Source: Geranomyces variabilis
Taxonomy: Eukaryota > Chytridiomycota > Chytridiomycetes > Spizellomycetales > Powellomycetaceae
Assembly: GCA_027603065.1 (NCBI GenBank)
Contig: JADGJP010000001.1
Coordinates: forward strand, 868,001 to 932,000
Direction: 5' to 3'
DNA length: 64,000 nt
The stretch's first letter is position 1, and each line of letters starts with the position of its first letter. The notes beneath the pieces were generated by a model that had not been told where the DNA came from, made no database searches, and saw nothing but the letters and a program-made list of their open reading frames with translations. This document shows, in pieces, positions 11,950-22,892 of the stretch. A program made the position numbers and the translations under genes.

Positions 11950-14900
11950 TCATGCTCGCACAGTCGAGCCATTGAGCTCGCCGCCTCCGCCGCCACCACC
12001 ACCACCACTACTAGCCCACGCCGCTTCAACCCTCATGTCGTCCATCACCAGCTTCCAAACCTTGCCTTTACTCCTCCATCTGGCTCTCTTGGCGTCTCGT
12101 TTCGCCGCACGCACAGCAGCGGCGTCGCCTGCGCTCACGACAGCACGCTTGCCGAGCCAGCTGGCGCCTTTGAGCCCGGACGCGACGTAAGGGAACACAT
12201 ACTGTTCCGCTGCCCATGTCACGAGCCAGTTGAGCAGACCCGTGAGGAAGATCACGAGCCGCGAAGCGAACGGCAGTTCGAGCAGGTCGAGGAGGTCCGT
12301 GATGAACGGTGTGGGGGCGAGGACAATAAACGTGACAAACGCAGAAAGAGAAATGACGGTTGTAAGGAACAAAGCTGAGCAAAAAAAAAAAAAGCAAAGC
12401 AAAAATTTAAGCCGTTAGTTGCCAGAAAAACATCGAGTCCCTTTCATTCAGGAACGCGTCAACTCACTGTTCTTCCACATGCTCTCCCGGTATGGCGGCC
12501 CAACACAGAACGCAACCGCTACAGCAATGTACTGAAAGCAGCTAAGCAGAAACACAGCCGTGTTCTCATAGCTTTTGTACAGCCTCTCCGAGATATGTCC
12601 CTTGGGCGGTCGGTAGAACGGCTGCCGCCGAATCCACATAAATATCCAAAACTGAAAGCTCGCTTGAATTATCACTTGACAGATAAGCGAGGTAAGCACT
12701 TTGCGGCTGACGAGGCTCGCAGTCGGCCGCTTTTTGTAGATCTTGTCGTGGGCGCCGCTGCGGCCCATAAACACGGCGATCGGGATGATGAGAGCCAAGT
12801 CGATGAAAAGGAACTGGAAATCGCCGAGGTTTCCGGCGAGCGAGTAGAGCAACGAGACGGACGTGAACTGGATCAGCGAATACAGCGCCATGTACTTGAA
12901 GCAACTGAAAGACGTGACCAACGCGGCCCGCCCTTCGCGGATGACGCGAAGAATGCAGTCCAGGTCGGTGGAGCGAGAAGTGAATGGTGCAGCAACGGAT
13001 GCCTCGGCTTCGGAAAGAGATAGTCCGACGTCCGCGGCTTTGAGCGCGCCGCAGTCGTTGGCGCCATCGCCGCAAAAGCCCACGCAGTAGCCGAGCTCTT
13101 GGAAGTTCTCGACTAAAAAGTGCTTTTGATCCGGAGACATTCGCGCGTAGATTTGGCCTTTGACGAGCATCTGTAGGATAATAAAGGATAGCAATTTTTG
13201 TCAGATCAACTTTGTATTTGGGCACGGAGCCGAGCGCTACACACCCTGTTGAAGCTATCGTCTGATGCAAATTCCAACATCCATTGGAACACGTCTCCCG
13301 TGACAGCAAGGTGGTACTCGCCCACTTTAGCAACAGCTGAGTCAATATCCGTCACGAAATCATCAGGCACGTCGCTGCGCGTCGAGGAAGCTCGGTCCAG
13401 TTCGTCATAAGCGGCGAAAGAAACCTGTCGCGGATTCTCAGCTACACCGTTAGTGTTGCCGTTCGCCGTTGGCGGCATCACAGGCAGAAGCGTTTCCGGG
13501 TCAAGGACTGCCCCACTGCCGTCGACGTCCTCCCAAACAAGCTGCGCGTCTTCGGAAGACGACGGAGCGCCCGGCAGAAAGTGCGGCACAAACGTGCGCT
13601 GCAGCGGATCAACCAGTCCGCATTCTCGAGATACCGAAATGGCCGTTAAAACATTGTCGCCCGTGCACATCACTTCGCGAACACGGGCGCGGCGCAGCGC
13701 ATTCACGACTGGGGCCGTGCCCGGCTTGAGCTTGTTCTCAAAAACGATGAAGCCCAGGAACTGCAAGTCCTTCTCTACCGCATCGCGTTTCAGTCGCATG
13801 ACTTTGACGCTGCTGAGCCCGTCGAGGCATCGCCATGCGCACGCGATCACGCGGTAGCCGTGATGAGCGTAGTCGTTGAGCTGCTGGTCATAGTCCGGTG
13901 GGAGGGAATCCGGTGCGCAGATTGAGCGCATAATCTCTGGTGCGCCTTTCACAAAGACTTCAAATTGGCGATCACCGGGCAGCCTGCCTACTGGCTCCCC
14001 CGACGGTGTCGACGAAGCTGTTGCCGGGTCCTGACGGTACCGCGACCGCCGGACGATAACAGACATGCGACGCAGCGTGCTCAAAAACTCGAATGATTTA
14101 ATCACCTCGAGTTCCGTAAAACACTTGCGCTCGGGCTTGTCGCCCCATTCGGCCCGGTTGTGCTCGACGACGTCTGGAGGACGAACAATGACCGACGGTG
14201 CAGCGGCCTCGGCAACTTTCCGCGCTGGCGCAGAGCCCGGCCGCTCCGGCGTTGCAGACGCTGTCCTGGACGTGCTTTTCGGCACGGCGCCTTCCTCAAT
14301 GTGCCAGCCGGTGAATTCAAACATTTTCAAATCCATTGGATCACCAATGTGCTCATCATGAACCACCTTGATCGAATGGCACGTCGCCATGGCGCACACA
14401 ATGAGCGGGTATGGGAAATCGGGCTCGGAGCCGTTAGGGTGGCCTGACGTCACGCCCAGCGAGATCGACAGTCCAGACAGCGCACGGCTGAAGTCTGGCA
14501 TGACGTTGCCGTGTTCGCTGTCCGGTTCGGAGGTGGCCCGATCGGGGAGCAAGGCTCCTCGGGGTATCACATCGGCGACTCCGCGATACAGCGCCGAAAA
14601 TCTCAATGGCCCATTTGCCTGGGTCTCGCCTGACGATGCGGAGTCACCGACCACGGTGCTGGGCACAGTGAAGCGGAATCCCAAAACATCAAGACCCTCT
14701 TCCGTCAATGTTCCCGTTTTGTCAAATGCGATGAGGTCGAGCTTCCCGCACATGTTGACTCGTGGCGGGCTGGTGCAATAGATATCACCCTTTCGCAATC
14801 GACCAATCGCGAAACTCGTGCCAATCGCCATGGTCGCAGGCAGCGCCGGCGGTACCACAATTGTAATCAAGTCCAGCGCGCGGATGAGGATCATTGTCGG

Positions 14901-16706
14901 AGCGATACCTAGAAGAATAAAGTTATAGAAGGAGCCAAGGAATCCAAAACCGGCTATGATGGCCATGACTCCAATAAAGTTCATTGCATCGCGGTAAAAC
15001 TTGAAAGTGTTTGGCTTGGGGAACATCATTGACCGAACGAGGCTGCCTTTGGTGGTGTTGAATCCCGTGCGAACACAAAGCGCAAGCGCACCCGGTTCTG
15101 TGCCGGAAAGATTGGCTTCGGATCCGTTCGGCGTGTTGGTGCCTGATGAGCGAGTTCCTGCTCGCACACGGATAATTTTCGTTCCAGCAAACAGGAAAAA
15201 CCGCGACATCCTGCTGCTGCTTGCGGGATCCTCTTCCCAAATATCCATTGTACGGAGCTCAACGTCCTTTATCGGAGTTTTCGAGACTGGAACACTCTCG
15301 CCGGTAAGCATGCTTTCGTTAACAATGCAGTCTCCGTGCAAGAGAACGCCATCGCATGGAAAGACCTGCAGCATGCCCGGAGTGACTTCGTACACGTCGC
15401 CAGGAACAATGTCGTCGGACGGCATCGTCCGCCAGTGTCCGAAACGAAGCACACGCACGTCGCAGCTGAATCGTGACATTTCACGCATCCGTCGCATCGT
15501 TTCCTTTGTTTCAATCAAAGTCGCGATCGCCGAGGTCGTAGAGATTATAAAGATGCACACGGCATAGTAATAGTAGTCGTCCAAGCACCAGAGAATGATA
15601 CTGGCTACTTGAAAGACGTAGAACGGGTTGAGAACCTCGTCCATGAGAAGGCGAAAGACCGGCTTTTCGGCAATTATGACAGCGTTGTCACCAAAGACCT
15701 TTCTGCGTTCGCTGACAAGGCCTTCCCTTGACAGACCATGGGAAGCCTTGTCAACCGAGGTCCACCGATGATCGCGCCAGTAGCTGTTTTGATCAAATAC
15801 TCCAAGCGCTGGGTTGAAAATGAAGCGCATGTAGCGGTACTCAAAGGCGATGAGACGTGGCAGTGGGCGCGTGCGGAGGTCGTTGGTTTCGCCGTTAACT
15901 TCCTTGCCTTCCTTTGCCACTCCACTGCGCTGGAATACGTCGCCGACAGTTCCGTCGAAAAGCGTGCGGGTAACGGGCACAACCTCCATTTGATTGTATT
16001 GGTTCGTGACGGCGACGACGGTAGCATCGTAGAGCGGGCATTTGACTGTGGTCAGCGCCAGTTCCCATCGTGGAATCCATCGACACAGCAGCCATAAAAT
16101 GCCAGCCGTGGCAAAGCACATAAAGTTGTAGACCGTCTTTCCAAAGGCAGACGACCTATGCCCCGAAATCATGATGCGCACGTCCTCGTCCACCTCGTAC
16201 TCCTGATCGTGGAGTGAGGTCGGTTCAGGCTCTGCAACATCGACGTCGGACAGGACCGCGTAACCGTCGGCCTGCCGACCAGTTGTCCTGAGCGGCGTTT
16301 CGGCGCGAGATACTCGGCTGGCCAGGGCAGCTGCTCGCTGTGGAAGACGCGCGGCGGCCTTGCCACGCAAGCCCGCGGCGACTTTGCCTCGCTTGACGAT
16401 CGCTTCGTCTTCCTCTTCTTCCTCGTCCTCCTCGTCCTCCTCTTCCTCTTCCTCCTCGTCGTTTGCAGCCCGGTCTGCTTCATCAGCCACGTGCTCTAGA
16501 ATCGGCTCAATGTCTTTCGTTTCCAATAGCGATGGCGACAGATCGTGATTGCCGGCAAGCGGAGAGGTGTTTGCAAAGCTGCCATAGAGCATAGCATCTG
16601 GGTCGGGAGGGAACTCGTTGGAGCGGGACGGGGTCGCGATAGGTTCCCCGTCATGGTGAGATCCCGACCGAGAATGGCGCCGGTCTTGAATGGGTCTCAT
16701 CGCCAC
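11950..16706 (-). CDS. YPK9: P5B-type cation/polyamine-transporting ATPase (Ypk9/ATP13A2 family)
   Basis: P-type ATPase of vacuolar/lysosomal membranes; ATP13A2 members export polyamines from the lysosome. Exons 16706-13245, 13170-12468 and 12374-11950 (introns 74 and 93 nt) give about 1529 residues. Motifs in order: actuator LTGES near residue 465; PPALPAT in M4 near 617, which is diagnostic for P5B rather than P5A; phosphorylation site DKTGTLT near 660; hinge GDGANDCGA near 1187; then the C-terminal membrane helices. The N-terminus before the first membrane-associated segment is long (about 190 residues) with a nearly pure Glu/Asp tract near residues 84-101. The C-terminus has a run of nine glycines. 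The last intron acceptor follows a 13-T tract. Start ATG 16706 is the first in frame. Family is certain; the substrate is inferred. Confidence 0.93.
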
Positions 16707-17153
16707 GCCCTCGGAGCTGCCGTTGGGGTCTATGGTGCAGGATTTAATGCGAGTTGGATTAGGCGTTTGCAGCTAGGCACTATGCTTCCAATAATCACAG
16801 AAAAGGGCCCGCGTTCGGGGAGGGTTGAAAAAAGAAGTTCTGACACGCCTAAATGCGAATGCTATTTGTCCTTGCACAAGGGGTGGAGAAGGCCATACAT
16901 GTTATCTCCATTTTTTTGTTTTTTCTTTATTCGTTTTGCCCAACGTCACGCGTCATGTCCGGATGCCCGCGACAAAGCATAATACAGTAACTGTGTTGTG
17001 CCTGCAAGTCGCAGCGCAGAGTCGCAGACTCGTATCGCACAATGAGAGTCCGTCGACGAGTTTTTCTTTGACGTCCTCTTCGTCCTTGCATGACATGCCT
17101 GCTTCCCGTCAGAAACTCTCAACCAAAGTGCATTTTCTTGCATTCTTGCGGTA

Positions 17154-17178
17154 CTGTACTGTAGATATTACAGTACAG
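17154..17178. promoter_or_regulatory. Perfect 10-bp inverted repeat
   Basis: CTGTACTGTA and TACAGTACAG flank a 5-nt centre (GATAT). The perfect dyad looks like a binding site for a dimeric factor, but no factor is identified. It sits about 460 bp upstream of the TATA-like box of the C2H2 gene. Confidence 0.5.
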
Positions 17179-17237
17179 CGCACGCGAGGCGGATGCGATC
17201 GGGACGTGGCAATGCGCACGGATGCCAAGAGACGAAC

Positions 17238-17605
17238 GAGAGAGAGAGAGGCTCTCTCTGCCCACGATCGCAGGGGGGTCAGAAAGAAGAAGCTCTTGTT
17301 TTAGCTGAGTCATCGTCGAGTCATGTCATTGGGGATCAGTCATTCCACACGGGGGCGGGGGCTCTCGGCGTGTGTCACCAACTCGGTGCTTTGGGGGGGC
17401 GGGTGAGTGAGCTGGTGACACGCAGGCGGCGCGAAAAACACGGCTGGCAGCGCGGAACGAGTGGAATTACTGTGTGGGCCAGTTTGCGAAACAACAAAAA
17501 AAAAAGACAACGACGGAACGCCCACAGCTCAGCACAGCACGAGAGAGAGAGAGAGACGCCCGCCCGCCTTGCGGCTCAAAGGAAACGTGAGAGAGAGAGA
17601 GAGAG
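17238..17605. repeat. Three GA-rich tracts in a promoter
   Basis: GA alternations at 17238-17251, 17541-17556 and 17589-17605. The first is followed directly by GCTCTCTCT and could fold back on itself. GAGA-type tracts often exclude nucleosomes in promoters; that role here is inference. Confidence 0.8.
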
Positions 17606-17617
17606 GACTGGGCGCAT

Positions 17618-17624
17618 TTATAAA
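17618..17624 (+). promoter_or_regulatory. TATA-like box of the C2H2 gene
   Basis: TTATAAA in the context GCATTTATAAAGG, about 250 bp before the start codon and 12 bp after the last GA tract. Pyrimidine-rich sequence typical of a fungal leader follows. The transcription start is not known. Confidence 0.5.
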
Positions 17625-17872
17625 GGTGACCGTCCCACCGCCCCCGCGCTCTCTCTCCCCGTTCTCTCTTTCCTCTCAGTTGCAGCGCCCATTCGCAGCA
17701 ACTAGCAGCAGACGCAGCAGAGACACCCCCCACCCCTTCTCCTCCGCGCTCTACACGCGCGTAGCCTGCCTGCGTCTCTCTCATACTAATTAGTACTCTG
17801 TGCGTTAAACCGCTCCCCTCCCTCGCCCTGTCCGCTCCACAACCCGCACCCGTTTTTACCTCCAACTCTGTT

Positions 17873-18931
17873 ATGACATTTGCCCCCTTGCCTAACTTCG
17901 ACTCCTTTGCATTTGACTGCATCGACTACTCCTCTGACCTGGCCTCGCCTACCACCACTACTTTAACTTCTACTACTCCTTGTATTGAAAATGACGTCCA
18001 CTTTTACCACCATCCTTCCTCCCCGGCCCAAGGCGGCCCTCCAGCCCCTGGTTTAAAGCCAAACATCGACACCCGCCACCACCACCAAAACCACCACCAC
18101 GACATTAACGAATACGCCTTTCTCGGATACCACAACCCAAACGACATTTCTGTGCACCCAAACTCGATCTACCCTACTCCTGCGGAATCCCCTCTCGACT
18201 ACTTTGAAACTCCCAACAACGAGCCCTGCTCCGACTTTGACTCTATCTTTGCCGACCTTCTCGCCTTCGACACGCAACCCGCTCAACCCTTCAAGGACGA
18301 GCCACTAAACTCAGTGTTTGGCGACTTGCCTCTCTTTGATCCCGCCGACTCGCTCTTTCCCACGGTCCCTCAAGCCGCTCTCTTCCCCGATCTCGACAAC
18401 GGCTTTGCCGCGCCCAAGCCCGCTGCAACCTCCGTAACCCTTTCCTTTGAACAACTTTCAGCCCTGTTGCAAGCAGCCGCAGAATCCGGAGGACCTTCCG
18501 CCTCCGCCGCCGCCGCCGCCTCCCCGACCCTCTCCTCCTCTCCCGCCTTCGACTCTGAAGAAGAGTCCGTTGCGAGCCCTCCGTCTCCCACCCTTCACTC
18601 GTCCGTGTCCTCCACGACGGCCAAGGTCAAGGGCTCGTCGCGTCGGCGTCTTGCAAAGTACACTTGCCCACATCCCGGCTGCGGTAAGCAATTCACCCGC
18701 CACTTTAACCTCAAGTCGCACCTGCCTCTCCACGACCCCGCCCGTCCTCGTCTCTATGACTGCAAAGAGTGCAGCAAGTCCTTCTTCAAGCAGAATGACC
18801 TTGCCCGCCATGCCAACACCCACACCGCTGAAAACCAGTGCGAGTGCTCGTGCGGCAAACGATACTCTCGCGTGGACGCACTCAAGCGGCACGTAAAGTC
18901 AACCGGTTGCCCGAACCCCACGTTTTCATAA
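17873..18931 (+). CDS. C2H2 zinc-finger transcription factor, Crz1-like fingers
   Basis: Single-exon 352-residue regulator. The first 220 residues are low in lysine and rich in Pro, Ser, Asp and Phe, with short acidic-hydrophobic patches (DSIFADLLAFD, NSVFGDLPLFDPADS) typical of activation domains. Three fingers follow: YTCPHPGCGKQFTRHFNLKSH from about residue 263, YDCKECSKSFFKQNDLARH, and a third of C2HC form, CECSCGKRYSRVDALKRH...C. The NLKSH text and the final DALKRH finger with a closing Cys resemble Crz1-type calcineurin-responsive factors, but no clear calcineurin docking motif was found, so the pathway is uncertain. ATG 17873 opens the frame. The gene stands alone with unusually long non-coding flanks, which suggests long UTRs and dense regulation. 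Confidence 0.88.
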   Translation: MTFAPLPNFDSFAFDCIDYSSDLASPTTTTLTSTTPCIENDVHFYHHPSSPAQGGPPAPGLKPNIDTRHHHQNHHHDINEYAFLGYHNPNDISVHPNSIYPTPAESPLDYFETPNNEPCSDFDSIFADLLAFDTQPAQPFKDEPLNSVFGDLPLFDPADSLFPTVPQAALFPDLDNGFAAPKPAATSVTLSFEQLSALLQAAAESGGPSASAAAAASPTLSSSPAFDSEEESVASPPSPTLHSSVSSTTAKVKGSSRRRLAKYTCPHPGCGKQFTRHFNLKSHLPLHDPARPRLYDCKECSKSFFKQNDLARHANTHTAENQCECSCGKRYSRVDALKRHVKSTGCPNPTFS

Positions 18932-20877
18932 CACACGGAATCGGCTTCCCCTTTCTTTCAACCTCTTCAAGTCTCTTCGTCAGGGTCCTCTGTAACCCAC
19001 TCGTCAAGAGCAACACCCTCTCGCACGCTTCCTTCAAGCCGAGCTCCTCGTCTCAAGGTCTGGTGAGAAAAAAAAGTCTCCTCGACTTCTGCCGCGCTCT
19101 CCCTCTCTCTCCCCCTGGCGGGAGAGAGCGTAGCCACCGCCGTGCCCGGCTGTCGGTCCTTCGTTTACGTCAGTTCAAGGCTTTACTTATCTTGTCGCGG
19201 TCGCTACGAGTTCGAGAGTTCGCACCATTCGTTTTTTCGTCTGCCCGGAGCTCCAACCCCCTACCCTCGTGTAGGAGGAGCTGGTTTACCTGAAACCAGC
19301 GCGGAGCAAAGTTCCCATCGGGTTTGGCGTTTTTTCTTTTTTGTGTCGCTCGACTCGCGAGCGGAGAGAGACGCCTCAGAGCGTCTCCTCGCACACAAAA
19401 ATTCTTTTCCCAGTTCTTGGTAGTGCCCTCTTCCTCCCTTGACTTCCGTTCCTTTTTTCCTTTTTGCGTGCAATGTGCGGCGCCCTGCTCTCTTCCCGTG
19501 GCGCCGCTGGCCGCATCGTTGTCCGCTCTATCTCCTTTTCGAGCTCGGACACGTCTTTTCTTGATTCACCATCCTGAATAGCTTCCTCCTTTTGTTTTTT
19601 CTTCCATGCTTTGTTCGCGTGTTTAAAGTAAATAAACAGTGATTTTCTTTGTTTTGATTTTCTCGTGATGTTTGGCAATACTCTCTCAGTGCGAAGTAAA
19701 TTCGGGATGGCCTGTGCGCGTGGGAAAATGATCTTGGACGCGCGGGCAGCTCACGCAGTCTGGTGCGAGCCCACCTCAGTTTGATCTACTGTAACCACCG
19801 CACTGCACGCAACACTTGCGAAGCCGATCATGGATCGGCCGCCGCGCTCCGCATGCCGCCCAGCGTTTGACCTGACGACGGCTTGGCCCCAAACACATGC
19901 GATGCCGATGTACTGTATCATCTCGTCCTGCCAGCCAGGTTCTTCCTCTGCAACGAGTTCAGGCCAATATTCTAAGCATTTTTTCCCGGGAACCGGTGCG
20001 AGCCACTTATCGCTCCCGTATCAGAAACAGGGCGTTTTTCTGTGGGAGCTCCGTAATCGAGCCAAAACAATATGCAGAAAACCCGAGCGGAAATGAAAGG
20101 GCGCAAGAGCGCACAAACTCGAACAGACCATACATTATCCGTGCGGGGCTTTGCTTGCCCCGTGTCCCGTCGTTTTTGCTAGAAACTGCTCGCCAGCGTG
20201 CACTGTCCCCGACAATGCGGCTTCAGCGCCCATGTTCTGCTGCAGGGAGCCGGAGTTGGGTTCGAAAGAAGCCGCGGATTTGTTGGGTTGCCAAGCCCTG
20301 CTGTTCTTCTTGTGAAGGCTGCCGGTTTGATGACAACGAACCAGACGACGAAGGGCGGCAAGCTTTGCAAACCTCATCGCCTACGTCAAATCGCTCCGAC
20401 AACTGGAAACCCCAACCTGCTTTCCTCGCCAGTGCGCACCTCACATAAAGATCGCAGTCTGAGATTAATTGCTCAGCTGCCAGTCACGCGGTCTGCAGGC
20501 GGTTCCTCGCTTCTAGTATCGCAAAGAGCTAGTCGGCATGTCTATCCCAAGGGTGATTGCATCCGGCGATAGGCCGCTCTCCAGATCTACAAGCCGAAGA
20601 CAACGTGAAGGCACTTATCACCCGAAAAAGTTACATCGGTGCGGTCAGAGCCGCGACGCGCGCAGAAAGTTTGTGATTTGACTTGTCATTCCGCTAGCAA
20701 CGGCGCTGGAACGAGTCTGAGGATGAGAGGTCACGAAAAATTGTTCCGCCAGCACCAGCAGCGTCAAAATGAGTCACAACATGAGCGAAACCGCGCGGTC
20801 ACGGGACTGGCCCCGCGCACCAACCGTGACCAACCGCAACGCGGCCATTCCCACCAACACACATCTCTCGGCGATCC
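18932..20877. other. Nearly 2 kb of non-coding sequence after the C2H2 gene
   Basis: The first 700 bp are pyrimidine-rich like the C2H2 leader and end near an AATAAA at 19631-19636, consistent with a long 3' UTR. The rest leads to the OS-9 start. Overlapping short frames (one of 183 codons near 19.9-20.4 kb) have arginine/cysteine/serine-heavy composition and no motif. I see no RNA gene. Confidence 0.4.
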
Positions 20878-22593
20878 ATGACCAGACTCTTTGCCCTGGC
20901 GCTGCTGCTTGTGCTGAATGCAAACCCGCTAGTGCAAGCCAGTGTCGCTACCTCCTCCTCACTTCCAAGGCCCGCCCCTCATGTCTCTGCGCCTTCCCCG
21001 TCACCGCAACCGCATCCCTCGCGCCATGGCTTTGTTTTCTCCGACACCGTCGCTGCTGGCGCTTTCCATATCGTCTTGGCGCCGGAAAAGCTAATCCTTT
21101 CCAAGAACGAGGTTGCTGAGCGGACAAAGGTAGAGTGGGAGGTGACGGGTACTTAAAAATGACGACAAATGTTGTAACTCAACCGTCCGGCCTTTATCAG
21201 GACCCATCGATTATCATACTTCCTCTACCTGCCTCTTCAGGGTCCTCAAAGGGTCCACAGATGTACATGTGTGCGCTGCCTCCTCGGCTGGAAACGGCGC
21301 CAATGGCGGCGTTACCGCCAATCAACCATGCGGCCGAAAGGAACCGCGTCGCGCAGACGCTGAGCGCGTTGAGTGGAATGGCAGGCACCTGTATCTCATA
21401 CGTGAGTGGTGAAATCTGGTGTTGTGTCTTGCACTCTGCTGGGACCTTTGGAAGCTGACTTTTTGAGCCTGCAGACACAGGGATGGTGGGCGTACAAATA
21501 CTGTCACGATCTACACGTCCAGCAATACCACCACGCGCCGCAACCGCCTCCACCAGGGTCGCCGGCCGCGGCGGCAGGAATGCTTCAGTACTCGCTCGGC
21601 AAGCCAGTCACGCCGCCACTACCACCACCACCGCCGCCACACCACCAGAATGGCAATTTCCATCGCGCTTCCGCGCCACCTCCACCCGACCCATTCCTTG
21701 CGCCGGCGTTAATCGAATTCGACGACGAAGGCCGGCACTTTCTCCGCCTGCGCTGGGCCGAGGGCACAATGTGCTCGCTTACGGGCAAGCCGCGGCAGAC
21801 GGAGATTCAGTTCTATTGCTGCTCGTCTGAGCATATTTCGAGTGTACGCGAGATGGCTGTATGCAGCTATGCGGTGATCATCCACACTAATCGCGTGTGC
21901 GATCTGCCGTGGTTCAAAGGCCGACCGGCTGCAGAGGCGGCGGACCCGAGCGCGATTGTCTGCCAAGCGGTGACCGAGTCGGTGTTGCCGAGCGGCGCAA
22001 TTGCCGCTAGCGCCGCTGGTGGTGCCGATGTTGCTGGTGCTGCTAACACACCCGTCGCGGCACGCGTTGGGTCGCATTTGCCGATACATCGCTCACTGCA
22101 GCGAATCTCTGGCGAAGCGAAAGCCGATCAGCCAATTTTTACGCAGCAGCATGCTACTGCTGGTGCTGGCGCCGCTGATGCCAAAAAGAACGTCGACACG
22201 GGTTTCCCGCGTAATGCGCCGCTCGAGATGGCTGACGCATTGTACGATGAAGACTACGATCCCGTGCAGGACCTGCTAGACTCGGTGCTGTACATGCCTT
22301 TCGATGGAGAGTTTGACGATGGCGATGAGGACTACTACTATGGCGGGGGCGGTGACGGCGGAGATGCGTATGAAGATAATGATTTTTATTTCTATGGCGG
22401 GGATGAGGATGTTGAGCTTGCGTGGGAGCGGTACGGAGCACAGCAGCAGCAGCCTGCGCGACAGCAGGAGCGGGCGCCGCCGGTGGATGGTGGTGACTGG
22501 CGGGCGCGGTTTCGGGTGCGTGATGATGGGGCGCTAGACCCGTCTGCAGAACGGGATTACTATGAAGAGGATGAGGAAGGAGGCGATGGATGA
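20878..22593 (+). CDS. YOS9: OS-9/Yos9-like ERAD lectin (MRH domain)
   Basis: ER-lumenal lectin that recognises trimmed N-glycans on misfolded proteins and hands them to the Hrd1 ligase complex. Exons 20878-21129, 21201-21401 and 21475-22593 (introns 71 and 73 nt) give 523 residues. A signal peptide is evident (RLFALALLLVLNANPLVQA). The mannose-6-phosphate-receptor-homology domain begins GWWAYKYCHDLHVQQYH and continues with GTMCSLTGKPRQTEIQFYCC, CSYAVIIHTNRVCDLPWF; the Cys pattern and the GlnArg/Glu/Tyr sugar-contact positions look conserved. A Pro/His-rich insertion of about 60 residues interrupts the domain after its first strand. The last 130 residues are strongly acidic with Tyr/Gly repeats. 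No HDEL-type retention signal is present at the C-terminus. Confidence 0.85.
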
Positions 22594-22892
22594 TTGGGAG
22601 AGAGAGACAAAGTTGTGATGGTTGTAGATATCATACGAGAGCAGAAGAAATTGGGATTTTGGGATTGAAAAGATTTGTAAATGTTTGCGATTGGGTTCGA
22701 AAGAACCACGTATTTTTTTTTTCTATTCGCTGTACATTTTTTCACCACTCGCTAAAGAACTGGGGTATCATCGCCTTCTTCGAGCCCGCCGAGTTCCCCC
22801 TCAAGTGTCTATTTCCTTCTCCTCAGAGCAAGGTATGGCGGGGGGGTAAAGTCGAGGAACACAAGGTAAAAAAAAGCATCGCGTAACTTTCA

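Larger units (their letters stand above)
16707..17872. other. Divergent promoter region, P5B ATPase / C2H2 regulator
   Basis: About 1.17 kb between two divergently transcribed genes. It contains three GA tracts, a perfect 10-bp inverted repeat, a TATA-like box near 17618 and a pyrimidine-rich stretch from about 17640 to 17870 that is likely the leader of the C2H2 gene. No protein gene is supported here. Confidence 0.6.

Noticed and set aside
11807-12378. Plus-strand open frames opposite the last exon of the P5B ATPase
   Set aside because: They are antisense shadows. The minus strand continues the ATPase membrane helices with matching splice phase.
20144-20162. Small hairpin CGGGGC..GCCCCG
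   Set aside because: A 6-bp stem without a U tract or neighbouring gene end is within chance expectation. It is not a bacterial-type terminator in this eukaryotic context.
20250-20275. GGGTTCGAAAG sequence resembling a T loop (also near 22690)
   Set aside because: No stem partners or cloverleaf could be drawn around either copy.
19897-20448. 183-codon plus-strand open frame
   Set aside because: Composition is Arg/Cys/Ser/Pro-heavy with no motif, typical of a chance frame in GC-rich non-coding DNA. Overlapping frames on both strands are similarly open.
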